Positions 9,850-20,544 of a stretch of DNA of 64,000 nucleotides are shown here, in pieces. Positions within the stretch are counted from its first letter, which is position 1, and each line of letters opens with the position of its first letter. Both the position numbers and the translations under genes were made by a program. The stretch lies in contig CACNWD010000003.1 in assembly GCA_902624085.1 (NCBI GenBank), positions 23,045 to 87,044 on the forward strand, in the 5' to 3' direction. Source of the DNA: an uncultured Prochlorococcus sp. Lineage in GTDB: Bacteria > Cyanobacteriota > Cyanobacteriia > PCC-6307 > Cyanobiaceae. A model generated the notes under the pieces. The model did no database searches and was not told where the DNA came from. It saw only the letters and a list, made by a program, of their open reading frames with translations.

Positions 9850-9963
9850 ATGAAATTAGAAATGCTAAATAATATAAAAGATTCGTTAGAACGCAAAACT
9901 GCCTCAGTATTAGCTTCAATAGAAGTTCTTGAACGTCAAATTGAAAGAGACAATGAAAATTAG
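9850..9963 (+). CDS. candidate small protein, 37 aa (not in supplied ORF track)
   Basis: ATG..TAG: MKLEMLNNIKDSLERKTASVLASIEVLERQIERDNEN; amphipathic/coiled-coil-like, converges on the next gene. Confidence 0.5.
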   Translation: MKLEMLNNIKDSLERKTASVLASIEVLERQIERDNEN

Positions 9964-9967
9964 ACAT

Positions 9968-10798
9968 TTATAAATAATTCTCTAATAACCTCTCAGGTCC
10001 AAATTTTTTTAAATAATTTATATCTGATTTTTCTGTAACTAATATATAGCCAGCAAATCCAAGAGCATTAACACTAATCCCATATATATTATCTGTTTTT
10101 CTTTTTATTAGTAGCATCCATTGATTTGTAAAAATCAAATTATATGGATATCTTGGCTTTTTATCTATTTCGGGCTTTCCTAAACCTATTTTATATGATA
10201 AATCTTTGTAAATTTCGTAAATATTTTCTTTATTTAAAGTTTTTGAAAATTTTTTTAAAATTATACTTTTGTAGAATCTCTGATTTTTATAGTTTATATC
10301 ATCAAAGTCTAGAATCCATTTTTCTCTAGGACAAGATAACTGTGATGGATCTCTCCTTAACAATTGAATATGACGATGAGGTTGACTTGCACCTGCCAAA
10401 GGGCCGCTATTAAAAAACCACAAACCAGTTGTATCTTTATTAACTTCTTTTATAGCTTCCCAATCTTTGACATCAATCCATCCATTTTGTTCTTTCCATT
10501 CATTGGTAATTAAGAGTATATGTCCTAGTTGAACTGGATATTTATTTAAAATGAGTTGGTGGTTTTTTCCAATAGAATCAATTTCCAGAATATTATCCCA
10601 TGGTCTGAATGGATTAATTTTGGGTCCTATTAAAGTACTTTTTTTAAATTTAGTAATATCTAATTCACGAATAACAAAATCATTACCTTTATATAGTTTT
10701 TTTGTAATATCAGTTGTATGTAATGGAAATAAACTTTTAGAATTTATAGAGATCTTTGTTTTTTGCAAAGCCTTTTCCCAATATATTTCTTTCCTCAT
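9968..10798 (-). CDS. ATP adenylyltransferase (Ap4A phosphorylase family)
   Basis: NKYPVQLGHILLITNEW..., FFNSGPLAGASQPHRHIQLL histidine-triad-like motif. Confidence 0.88.
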   Translation of the reverse strand: MRKEIYWEKALQKTKISINSKSLFPLHTTDITKKLYKGNDFVIRELDITKFKKSTLIGPKINPFRPWDNILEIDSIGKNHQLILNKYPVQLGHILLITNEWKEQNGWIDVKDWEAIKEVNKDTTGLWFFNSGPLAGASQPHRHIQLLRRDPSQLSCPREKWILDFDDINYKNQRFYKSIILKKFSKTLNKENIYEIYKDLSYKIGLGKPEIDKKPRYPYNLIFTNQWMLLIKRKTDNIYGISVNALGFAGYILVTEKSDINYLKKFGPERLLENYL

Positions 10799-10861
10799 TT
10801 AGAAATTATCAAGAAATTATTTATAATATCTCATATTGTAGAAAATAAGGATAAATAATTT

Positions 10862-11230
10862 TTATTTATTAGTAATATATTGATATTTTTTTAACTCATT
10901 TAGTTTTAATGAATTTAAGACAATAATATTTGTAGCCTCTAAAATAACTAATGGTGCTAATCCATCATCTCTAGCTTCTTTCCATCGCTCTAGACATATG
11001 CACCAATGATCTCCATTTTTTAAACCAGGAAATGAATATTCTGGTACTGGAGTTGTTAAATCATTTCCTTGAGATTTACTATAATTTAAAAAATTATCAT
11101 TCATTACACAACATATTGAATGTTTTCCACTATCAGATAAATCGTATCTACAAAATCCGTCCCTGAACCAACCTGTTAAAGGTTTGCAGCTACAGATTTC
11201 GAGCTTTTCTCCAAAAACATTTTTTTCCAT
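10862..11230 (-). CDS. DUF2237 family protein
   Basis: NVFGEKLEICSCKPLTGWFRDGFCRY..., GDHWCICLERWKEA..APLVILEATN. Confidence 0.85.
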   Translation of the reverse strand: MEKNVFGEKLEICSCKPLTGWFRDGFCRYDLSDSGKHSICCVMNDNFLNYSKSQGNDLTTPVPEYSFPGLKNGDHWCICLERWKEARDDGLAPLVILEATNIIVLNSLKLNELKKYQYITNK

Positions 11231-11362
11231 TCTTTAATAAGTAGATATATCAATTATAAAAAAAAGTAAATAAATAATAAATACTACGACATTCTTATGA
11301 AATAAGGTTGACGAGTATGGGGGGTAAAGAGGTAAAAATTCTATAGAAGCATTCTAAAATTT

Positions 11363-11581
11363 ATGGATTGGGAATTCACCGAAGATAGTGCTTTTAAGGC
11401 GTTATATGAAGCATTTAAAGAAAATGAAGAAGAATCTGCAATGGAATTTCTTGTTAGTAATGGCGCTGACTTTTATCTCGAATTAATTCAAAATGCTGCT
11501 GGTGAGGGAATTGATTTAAGCGATAATGAAGTAATGGAAGAATTTCAACAAGAGGTTATAGAATCATTAGAGGCGAATTAA
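11363..11581 (+). CDS. conserved small acidic hypothetical protein
   Basis: 72-aa acidic ORF with distinct start/stop in its own intergenic slot. Confidence 0.65.
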   Translation: MDWEFTEDSAFKALYEAFKENEEESAMEFLVSNGADFYLELIQNAAGEGIDLSDNEVMEEFQQEVIESLEAN

Positions 11582-11596
11582 TTTAAGAAAGATTAA

Positions 11597-14500
11597 TTAA
11601 GTACTAAAATATTTCGCTTTTGAATGAAGAGAAACAATTGCGGTGGTACTCTGTTCTGGGTGTAATTGCTCAGATTCATCCATAGTAAGATTTATGCGAT
11701 CAGCATCTAGTAATAGTAGTTGAGCTTTTGAATCAGATACCTTAGGGCAAGCAGGATAGCCAAATGAGTATCTTGAACCTCTATACTTTTGGGAAAGTAT
11801 TTCTTTATTAGATATATTTTTGAAATCAGAATAACCACATTCATATCTAATTTTTGCATGTATAAATTCAGCTAACGCTTCGGCTAGTTGAACTGCTAAA
11901 CCATGAAAAATTAAGTAATCACTGTATTTATCGCTATTAAATAATTCTTGGGCAAATTCGCTGGCTATCTCTCCCATTGTTACAGCTTGCATTGGAAAAC
12001 AATCTATAGGCTTTCCTTCAACAAGATCACAATAAAAATCTGCTATGCACAGTTTGCTTCCAGAAACTTGTCTTGGAAATTCAAATTTCGCTAATTGTTC
12101 GATCTCATTCTCCTTAAACAAAACAATACTATTTTTATTTCTACCGCATTTAAAATAGCCATATACTGCTTGAGGTTTAATCAAATTTTTATCATTAATA
12201 ATATTGATCCATTTATTTAGTAATGATTCTGCATAAGATTCTAAGTATTCGTTATATTCTTCAACCGTTTGATCTTTATTCTTTTTAATTTGCCATTGTC
12301 CACTGAAAAGAGCCTTTTTATCAAGATAAAATAAAAGATCCTCGATTTCAATTTCTTCACGAGTTAATATTTTTGATCCCCAAAATGGAGGTTTTACTGG
12401 CTTTTCTTCAATTGCATATGAAGATCTATCTGTAGTTATAATTTTTTTTGATATTTTTCTATTAGTTGGAATTTTATTTGGTTTTTCCGAATTATATTTA
12501 TTAGTTTTTGTATCTGCTAAGTTTATACTAATATCTTCTTTATTTATAAAACCTTTATCATCAGACCAATTGCCTGTTTTTTTACTTTTCATATATTCAT
12601 TCATAAATTTAAGATCAGTGAAAGCATCCTTGCCATAGAGAATTTTTCCTTCATAAATTTGACTACAATCTTCATTAACAAATTTTGGTGTAAGTGCAGC
12701 TCCTCCTAGTATTACTGGTACTTTTATATTTGCCTCGTTAAATGCTGCAAGATTATCCTTCATAAATGCAGTTGATTTTACTAATAATCCGCTCATCGCA
12801 ATACAATCTGCTTCATGTAATTTTTGTGCTTCAATTATTGAATGAACATCTTGCTTAATTCCAAGGTTAATTACATCATAACCATTGTTAGTAAGGATAA
12901 TATCAACTAAGTTTTTTCCAATATCATGAACATCACCTTTTACTGTTGCTATTAAGAATTTACCTTTTGAGGAAGTATTTTCAGAAGTTTCCATGAATGG
13001 TTCTAATACTGATACTGCAAACTTCATAGTTTCAGCAGACTGTAATACAAAAGGTAATTGCATTTGACCAGAGCCAAATAAATCTCCTACAACTTTCATT
13101 CCATCAAGAAGAAAGGTATTTATAATTTCTAGAGGTTTATACTTTTTTAGTGATTTATTTAATAATTCCTCTAATCCTATTTTCTCTCCATCAATAATAT
13201 GGTTTTTTAATTTTTCTTCGAGGGTTAAATTATCTTTATTTTCTCCAATTTTATTTATATCCTTAATAGATAAATCTTGAAATACTTTTGTTAATTCTAC
13301 TAATGGGTCATATATGCATATTTGATCTTTAAAAATTCTTTTATCATAAATAAGATCTAGACATATTTTCTTTGTTTCATCACTAATTTTTGATAAGGGT
13401 AATATTTTATTTGGAGCAAGAATTGCAGAATCAAGTCCAGCTTTAATACACTCATCTAAAAATATCGAATTTAAATTTATCCTTGCCAGAGGTGATAAAC
13501 CAAAACTGATATTTGATATTCCTAGAATTATATGACAATTTTTAATTTTATTCCTAATACTTTTTATAGCCAAAATTGTTTCTTTGGCATTTAATCTATC
13601 TTCCTCAATTCCTGTTGAAATTGGTAAGGCTAAAGGATCAAAGAATATTTCATGATCAGAGATACCATTAATTCTTGTTTTATTTATAGCTCTTTCAGCA
13701 ATATTAAATTTTTTTTCTGAAGTTCTAGCCATTCCATCTTCATCTATAGTGCCAATTACTAAACCTGCTCCGTAGTTAATTGCTAAATTCATAACAGTAT
13801 TAAATCTTTCTTCACCATCTTCATAATTAGTTGAATTTATAATACATTTTCCGCCGGCAGTTTTTAAACCACTTTCCATTTTTTCGTGTTCGGTGGAATC
13901 AATCATTAAAGGTAAATTAATATTAGTTACTAATCTTGATGTGATTTCTTTCATATCTTTCACACCATCACGGCCAACATAATCAACGTTCACGTCTAAA
14001 ACATGTGCATTTTCCTTCTGTTGTTGTTTAGCTATAGAAATAAGACCATCCCAATCATCCTTATTTAACAAATCCCTTACTTTTTTTGAACCACTTGCAT
14101 TCAGTCTTTCACCAACAAGTAATATTGAATTATCCTGTTTATAAGGAACCGAATTATAAATAGAAGAGGATGATGGTATAAACACATTTTCTCTAACTTT
14201 ATTCTTTATTAAATAATTATCTTTTTTAAGTTCAGAAATAATTGAAGATAAATACCTTATATGCTCAGGAGTTGTCCCACAACATCCGCCAATTATCTGG
14301 ACATCATAATCATATATGAAGTTTAGCAATTGAACTTTTAACTCTAATGGAGTTAATTTATAGTGTGCTATTCCTCCAACATTTTCTGGTAAACCTGCAT
14401 TAGGTATACAACTAATAGCGAAAGGAGAATTCTCAGAAAGATACTTAATATGTTCTTTCATTTCTGAAGGACCAGTTGCACAATTAAGACCTAATATATC

Positions 14501-15160
14501 TATATTAAAAGGCTCTAAAATTGTAAGTGCGGTAGCAATATCTGAACCAACTAACATTGTTCCTGTCGTCTCAACGGTAATTGAAACCATTATTGGAATA
14601 TCTATTGATCTCTCATTAATAATTTCATTCGCGGCTAAAAGTGCTGATTTAATTTGAAGAATATCCTGACATGTTTCGATTAATAAAAGGTCTACACCTC
14701 CATCAATTAGACCGTGAATTTGATCTTTATAAGATTCTTTAAGAACATCAAAGCTTATATGTCCAAGAGTAGGTAATTTGGTTGTTGGCCCAATTGAGCC
14801 GGCAACAAATTTAGGATTACTAGCAGTAGTGTGTTTTCCCGCACATTTTTTAGCTAAAAGTGCCGCATTTTTATTTATTTCGTAAGCCTTATGCCCTAAA
14901 TCATATTCATCTAAAACAATTGAAGTCGCTCCAAATGTATTTGTTTCTACAATATCGCAACCAGAAACAAGAAAGTCATTATGAACCTTTTCAACTGCTT
15001 TTGGTAAAGTCAAAACAAGATTTTCGTTACAACCCTCAAATTTATCTCCACCAAAATCCTCAGCACTTAAATTCATATTTTGAAAAGAAGTACCAGTACC
15101 TCCATCAAAAATAATAATTGGTTTATCATCTCTATTTAAATGCTCTCTAAAAAGTGACAT
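11597..15160 (-). CDS. metH: cobalamin-dependent methionine synthase
   Basis: Homocysteine-binding GGCCGTTPEHI, pterin-binding domain, cobalamin motif DVHDIGKNLV, activation domain. Confidence 0.97.
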   Translation of the reverse strand: MSLFREHLNRDDKPIIIFDGGTGTSFQNMNLSAEDFGGDKFEGCNENLVLTLPKAVEKVHNDFLVSGCDIVETNTFGATSIVLDEYDLGHKAYEINKNAALLAKKCAGKHTTASNPKFVAGSIGPTTKLPTLGHISFDVLKESYKDQIHGLIDGGVDLLLIETCQDILQIKSALLAANEIINERSIDIPIMVSITVETTGTMLVGSDIATALTILEPFNIDILGLNCATGPSEMKEHIKYLSENSPFAISCIPNAGLPENVGGIAHYKLTPLELKVQLLNFIYDYDVQIIGGCCGTTPEHIRYLSSIISELKKDNYLIKNKVRENVFIPSSSSIYNSVPYKQDNSILLVGERLNASGSKKVRDLLNKDDWDGLISIAKQQQKENAHVLDVNVDYVGRDGVKDMKEITSRLVTNINLPLMIDSTEHEKMESGLKTAGGKCIINSTNYEDGEERFNTVMNLAINYGAGLVIGTIDEDGMARTSEKKFNIAERAINKTRINGISDHEIFFDPLALPISTGIEEDRLNAKETILAIKSIRNKIKNCHIILGISNISFGLSPLARINLNSIFLDECIKAGLDSAILAPNKILPLSKISDETKKICLDLIYDKRIFKDQICIYDPLVELTKVFQDLSIKDINKIGENKDNLTLEEKLKNHIIDGEKIGLEELLNKSLKKYKPLEIINTFLLDGMKVVGDLFGSGQMQLPFVLQSAETMKFAVSVLEPFMETSENTSSKGKFLIATVKGDVHDIGKNLVDIILTNNGYDVINLGIKQDVHSIIEAQKLHEADCIAMSGLLVKSTAFMKDNLAAFNEANIKVPVILGGAALTPKFVNEDCSQIYEGKILYGKDAFTDLKFMNEYMKSKKTGNWSDDKGFINKEDISINLADTKTNKYNSEKPNKIPTNRKISKKIITTDRSSYAIEEKPVKPPFWGSKILTREEIEIEDLLFYLDKKALFSGQWQIKKNKDQTVEEYNEYLESYAESLLNKWINIINDKNLIKPQAVYGYFKCGRNKNSIVLFKENEIEQLAKFEFPRQVSGSKLCIADFYCDLVEGKPIDCFPMQAVTMGEIASEFAQELFNSDKYSDYLIFHGLAVQLAEALAEFIHAKIRYECGYSDFKNISNKEILSQKYRGSRYSFGYPACPKVSDSKAQLLLLDADRINLTMDESEQLHPEQSTTAIVSLHSKAKYFST

Positions 15161-15168
15161 TTAGAAAC

Positions 15169-16083
15169 TTAGTTAATTTTGATTCGTGTAACCCAACTAT
15201 CATAGTCTTTTGAACGTCCTTCCGTTATTGCTATTAACTTAGATTTTAATTTTTCCATTATTGGTCTATCTCCTACTAATTCGGTTGACTCTATTTGTTT
15301 TATTGGAGTTATCTTTGCAGCAGTACCTGTTAAGAAAACTTCATCAGCAATAAATAATTCTGTTTTATCTACGGGTCTTTCAATTACATTTAATCCCATA
15401 GATTTTGCTAATTCTATAACGCTAGCTCTAGTTATCCCTTCAAGAATATCCTGATCAACTCCAGGCGTTATTAAATCTCCATCTCTAACTATAAATAAAT
15501 TCATACCACTAGCTTCACTAACTTTACCACTAGAATTTAATAGCAATGCCTCATCAAAACCAGAAAGACTTGCTTCTGTTTTTGCTAATGAACTTGTTAT
15601 ATATGCACCACTAATCTTACCTCTTAAAGGAAGAGATCTATCTTCCTGTCTTGACCAACTACTCATACGACAAGTAACACCCTCAGGAGAAAGATAATCG
15701 CCAAGTTCTATACAATAAATAAAAAAATTTGTCTCAATATTATGTAACCTTGGAGCAATACCTAAATCACTTGTGTAAACAAATGGCCTTATATAAATTG
15801 GTTTATCAGGTTTGTTTATTTTAATAATCTTTTCCAAGGCACTAAAAACATAATCATCTTTTAATTCAGTCAAAAGAAATTTTGCGCTTTGAGTAAGTCT
15901 TTTAATATGCCTGTCTGTTCTAAATAAAAGAAATTCATTCTTATCAGATGGATTAGGTATTGCCCTCATGCCACCAAAAGCAGCTGTTCCATAATGTAGA
16001 GCATGAGTCGCTATTGATATTTTGGCTTCAGCGAATGGAATACATTCTCCGTTAAACCATGCATATGGAAGGAATTGATGCAT
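15169..16083 (-). CDS. ilvE: branched-chain amino acid aminotransferase
   Basis: Class IV PLP aminotransferase: SGKVSEASGMNLFIVRDG, ILEGITRASVIELA. Confidence 0.94.
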   Translation of the reverse strand: MHQFLPYAWFNGECIPFAEAKISIATHALHYGTAAFGGMRAIPNPSDKNEFLLFRTDRHIKRLTQSAKFLLTELKDDYVFSALEKIIKINKPDKPIYIRPFVYTSDLGIAPRLHNIETNFFIYCIELGDYLSPEGVTCRMSSWSRQEDRSLPLRGKISGAYITSSLAKTEASLSGFDEALLLNSSGKVSEASGMNLFIVRDGDLITPGVDQDILEGITRASVIELAKSMGLNVIERPVDKTELFIADEVFLTGTAAKITPIKQIESTELVGDRPIMEKLKSKLIAITEGRSKDYDSWVTRIKIN

Positions 16084-16154
16084 TTGTAGTAATAAAAATG
16101 AGTTAAGATTTAATTTGTATACTTAACTATTGTAAACCCAATTCATATTTGTAA

Positions 16155-19100
16155 ATGCATAGGATATTAAATATTGCGAGAAATGAAAATAATGTAGAGG
16201 ATTTTATTGAACAACCTATTGCTGATTGTATTTTTTTGACAAGTGTAAAGGCAGATTTAAATCTCTTAGCGAAATTAGAAAATGAAGAGATAGGAACTAT
16301 AAAAAATAATATCAGGGCTTTGGATATTAATTATTTACGAACTCCTTCTCAAATAGATCACTATATCAGCAAGACTATTTCAAAATCTAAAATTGTAATT
16401 CTTAGATTATTTGGTGATAAAGGCACTTGGAGTTATGGATTAGAGCAAATAAGAATATGGAGTAAATTAAATTCTAATAATAAATTAATAATTCTTTCAG
16501 GTACTAAGGAACAAGATTTAGAGCTAAATGAACTAAGTACTATAGATTTAAATATATCAATAAAATTATCAATTCTACTGAGAGAGGGTGGAAAAGATAA
16601 TTATTTAAAGTTTCTAAAGTGTATAAATTTAATTGTTAATAATTTTAATGAAATTCCAGAAAAATATTTAACAAAAACTTCTTATCCTGATCCATATTAT
16701 TATGACTGGAAAAATGATAGTGGATCAAAAGTTGGAATTATTTCTTACAAATCCCTATTTTTGGCTAATGAATCAGATTTTTCTGATCATTTAAATAAAA
16801 GTCTAAGAAAAATTGGTTTAAGCCCAAAAACAGCATTAATTTCAACATTAAAAAACGCAAATATTCAAAGAAATTTAGTAGAAAAATTTAAGAAAGAAAA
16901 CATTGAGATTTTAATAACTACAACTTCCTTTGATTCATCTTTAAAGAAAACATCAAATAATGAACTAAACAAATTTAATTTATTTGAAGAATTAAACCTT
17001 CCAGTACTTCAAATTCTCACTTCGAATAGAAATAAAAAAGAATGGAATAAATCACCTATTGGAATGAATTCATTAGATTTATTAATGCAAATTATAATTC
17101 CAGAATTTGATGGAAGAATAATTACTATACCTTGTGCATTTAAAGAAACTATTTCTATTAATAAAAATATATGCTGTGAAATATCAAATTATAAATTTGA
17201 TCAAAAAGGTATTAATTGGCTTGTTCAATTAGTAAGTAATTATATAAAACTAAAAAAGTTAAAAAATAAAGATAAAAAAATTGCTATTGTAATTTCTAAT
17301 TATCCCGTAAAAAATTCAAAAATTGGTAATGGTGTTGGACTAAATACTCCTAAATCAATTATTAATATACTTAATTGGTTTGAAGATGAAGGTTATCAAA
17401 TTTCAGATGAAGATTTGCCAAAAAGTTCAAGAGAACTTATGTCCATGCTTATAAAAACTAGAACAAATGATCCTTTATCTATGAATAATAAACCTTTAGA
17501 TTATCTATCATTAAATGATTACGAACTTTATTGGAATAAGATTCCAAAATTATCTAAAAAGAAAATAATTAAACGATGGGACGTCCCATCAAATTCAATT
17601 GATCTGGAAAAAAAAGGTTTTGCAATTAGCGGACTAAAATTTGGCAATATTTGCCTATTAATTCAACCTCAAAGAGGTTATGATTCGCAAAGTTTAAAAG
17701 ATATACATTCACCAGATTTACCACCTCCCCATAGATATTTAGCACAATATTTTTGGACTTATAATATATTTAAATCTGATGCTATTTGTCATATTGGTAA
17801 ACATGGAACAATTGAATGGCTTCCTGGAAAATCAGTTGGATTAAGCGATAAATGCTTCCCACAAATAATATGTCCACCAATACCAATCATTTATCCATTT
17901 ATTGTAAATGATCCCGGTGAGGGATCTCAGTCAAAAAGGAGAACTCATGCCACAATTATTGATCATTTAACTCCTCCTTTAGATAGATCAGAACTATATG
18001 GCAATTTAGCCAATTTAGAAAAATTAATAGATGAGTATTATGAGGCAGTTCAATTAAATTCAAAAAGAATCATTAATATTAAAAATTCAATTACTAAATT
18101 TGTTACAAATGAATTTAAAGATATCTTTGATATTAAGGATGTAGATTTTATCGAAAAAATAGATTCTTATCTTTGTGAAATTAAAGAAAATCAAATAAGA
18201 GTTGGACTACATACATTTGGTTCAAGAAATTCAATAAAAAATGAAATAGATTTGATTTTATGTTTATGTAGAGTTCCTACAAGAGATAGAGTGGGAATTC
18301 TTCAATTCTTATCAAAAAAAATTAAATTAGATTTAGATCCTTGGACAAATGAATATTCAAAGTTAATATCAGATAATGATTCAAAAATTCTATATTACTA
18401 TTCTAAGAAAAAAATTAAGACATTTTCTGGTGCTATTGACTTTTTAGAGATTCAATCTAAATACCTAATTTATCATTACTTTTATAAAAAAGATTGTATT
18501 ATTGAGGATATTGAAGTTCTTAAAAATAAAAAGTTTTTTAATAATGTAATAATTAAATTAAATCAATCTTCCTATATGAAAAAAATAAATAAAGAAATAT
18601 ATTTACCAGTTATTTATTCATCTTTATTAGAAAAAAAATCATTACTTAATTCACTTTCTGGTGAATTCATTAAAAGTGGTCCATCAGGCGCACCTACAAG
18701 AGGGAAACTTGAGGTTTTACCAACTGGTAAAAATTTCTTTTCAATTGATACTAGGGGTTTACCTACAGAAGCAGCATGGGATGTAGGGATAAAATCAGCA
18801 ACTCAAATATTAGATCTATACATCTTAGAATATGGTGAAGATCTTAGGAAATTAGCAATATCTCTTTGGGCTACATCTACTATGAGAAATGGTGGAGAAG
18901 ACATTTGTCAAATTTTATTTTTAATGGGTATTAAGCCAGTATGGGATTTTGCAACAAGAAGATTAATTGATCTTGAAATTATTCCTTTAAATGTTCTTTC
19001 AAGACCAAGAGTTGATGTAACAATAAGAATTTCAGGTATGTTTAGAGATTCATTCCCACAGTTAATTGAAATATTATCAAAGGCTATTAATTTAATTTCA

Positions 19101-19889
19101 AATTTAGATGAAAGTATTGATAAAAACCCTTTAGCTCACGATTTTAAAAATAATAAATCAATTTATCGAATATTTGGATCAGCACCAGAATCATATGGGG
19201 CCGGTCTGCAGGAATTAATATCTAATTCAAGCTGGACTAGTAATGATGATCTTGCTAATGCTTATTTGTCTTGGAGTAGTTGGATTTATGATAGTAATCT
19301 TGATGGTTTATATGGAAGAAATGAACTTGAAAAATCTTTAAATAATATTCAAGTTGTAATTCATAACCAAGATAACAAAGAGCATGATATTTTAGATTCT
19401 GATGATTATTACCAATTTCAAGGAGGACTATCAGCTGCTATTAAGAAAATATCTGGTAAGTATCCTGAATTATTTCATGGCGATCTTTCTAAATATGGAT
19501 ATTCAAAAATAACTAAACTTAATAAAGAAATTGAAAAGGTTGTTCTGTCGAGAGTATTAAATCCAAAATGGACCAAGGGCATGATGCAAAATGGATATAA
19601 AGGTGCTTTTGAATTTTCTGCTACATTAGATTATCTTTATGCTTATGACGCTACAACTAAATTAGTTTCAAATTGGTGCTATGAATCAATATATAAAAAT
19701 TGGCTATGTAATAAGGATATTAAAAATTTTCTAGAAAATAATAATCCATGGGCACTAAGAGATATCGCAGAAAGATTTATAGAAGTTATAAATAGAAAGA
19801 TGTGGGATACTGAAAATAAAGAGATTTTGGAAAACCTAAAAATAATAGTTAATAATACTGAATCTAAAATTGAAAAGAATAAATTCTAA
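16155..19889 (+). CDS. cobN: cobaltochelatase subunit CobN
   Basis: 1244 aa CobN/BchH family; HIGKHGTIEWLPGKSVGLS, PAPTRGKLEVLPTG-like region; CobN assigned by synteny with B12 genes and family resemblance. Confidence 0.9.
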   Translation: MHRILNIARNENNVEDFIEQPIADCIFLTSVKADLNLLAKLENEEIGTIKNNIRALDINYLRTPSQIDHYISKTISKSKIVILRLFGDKGTWSYGLEQIRIWSKLNSNNKLIILSGTKEQDLELNELSTIDLNISIKLSILLREGGKDNYLKFLKCINLIVNNFNEIPEKYLTKTSYPDPYYYDWKNDSGSKVGIISYKSLFLANESDFSDHLNKSLRKIGLSPKTALISTLKNANIQRNLVEKFKKENIEILITTTSFDSSLKKTSNNELNKFNLFEELNLPVLQILTSNRNKKEWNKSPIGMNSLDLLMQIIIPEFDGRIITIPCAFKETISINKNICCEISNYKFDQKGINWLVQLVSNYIKLKKLKNKDKKIAIVISNYPVKNSKIGNGVGLNTPKSIINILNWFEDEGYQISDEDLPKSSRELMSMLIKTRTNDPLSMNNKPLDYLSLNDYELYWNKIPKLSKKKIIKRWDVPSNSIDLEKKGFAISGLKFGNICLLIQPQRGYDSQSLKDIHSPDLPPPHRYLAQYFWTYNIFKSDAICHIGKHGTIEWLPGKSVGLSDKCFPQIICPPIPIIYPFIVNDPGEGSQSKRRTHATIIDHLTPPLDRSELYGNLANLEKLIDEYYEAVQLNSKRIINIKNSITKFVTNEFKDIFDIKDVDFIEKIDSYLCEIKENQIRVGLHTFGSRNSIKNEIDLILCLCRVPTRDRVGILQFLSKKIKLDLDPWTNEYSKLISDNDSKILYYYSKKKIKTFSGAIDFLEIQSKYLIYHYFYKKDCIIEDIEVLKNKKFFNNVIIKLNQSSYMKKINKEIYLPVIYSSLLEKKSLLNSLSGEFIKSGPSGAPTRGKLEVLPTGKNFFSIDTRGLPTEAAWDVGIKSATQILDLYILEYGEDLRKLAISLWATSTMRNGGEDICQILFLMGIKPVWDFATRRLIDLEIIPLNVLSRPRVDVTIRISGMFRDSFPQLIEILSKAINLISNLDESIDKNPLAHDFKNNKSIYRIFGSAPESYGAGLQELISNSSWTSNDDLANAYLSWSSWIYDSNLDGLYGRNELEKSLNNIQVVIHNQDNKEHDILDSDDYYQFQGGLSAAIKKISGKYPELFHGDLSKYGYSKITKLNKEIEKVVLSRVLNPKWTKGMMQNGYKGAFEFSATLDYLYAYDATTKLVSNWCYESIYKNWLCNKDIKNFLENNNPWALRDIAERFIEVINRKMWDTENKEILENLKIIVNNTESKIEKNKF

Positions 19890-19890
19890 A

Positions 19891-20541
19891 TTATCTTCCA
19901 AAAAGAGAAAAACCATGACTATCAGTTCCACAAGACTTTAACATCCCTAAATTATTTGTTAACTTTTCAATCTCATCACATATAAATGGACTTGGAATCC
20001 ATTTCTCACCAAGGCTATAGTCATACCATACTTCAATTCCATCAATTTGATTATCAAAAGCTTCAGGGATCAAAACATTGAATGGAATTCGATACCTTGC
20101 AGGATGAGCTAAAAACGAAATGCCTCCTGACTTTCGTATAGCATTTGAGACAGACCTTATATGAAGATGATTTCCAATTGGAGATTGTGATTGGGTGTAT
20201 GGATATAAATATGAACTATCAATATCTATACCTAAGCCTAATACATGAACAAGACATCCTTTTAATAGACAATTTATTTCAATACCTGAGATTAAATTAA
20301 AAGCTTTTGAAGTATATTTATTTAAAAGTTTATTTGATGATATATATTTATGAGCTTTCACAGTGTGATGATCAGTTATTGAAAAATACTGAATATTATT
20401 TCTATAAGCTTCATCTAGTAATTCTTCAGGAGTTAAACTCCCATCACTATATGTACTATGGCAATGAAAATTAACGATATTAGGGCAGCTATTATTATTT
20501 ATTTTCGATGTAAGTTTTATTAATTCTTCTTTATCCATCAA
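19891..20541 (-). CDS. PHP-domain metal-dependent phosphoesterase
   Basis: NFHCHSTYSDGSLTPEELLDEA, SITDHHTV, GISFLAHPARY. Confidence 0.9.
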   Translation of the reverse strand: MMDKEELIKLTSKINNNSCPNIVNFHCHSTYSDGSLTPEELLDEAYRNNIQYFSITDHHTVKAHKYISSNKLLNKYTSKAFNLISGIEINCLLKGCLVHVLGLGIDIDSSYLYPYTQSQSPIGNHLHIRSVSNAIRKSGGISFLAHPARYRIPFNVLIPEAFDNQIDGIEVWYDYSLGEKWIPSPFICDEIEKLTNNLGMLKSCGTDSHGFSLFGR

Positions 20542-20544
20542 AAT

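Noticed and set aside
14860-15114. 84-aa plus-strand ORF inside metH
   Set aside because: Antisense to the conserved homocysteine-binding domain; no domain evidence.
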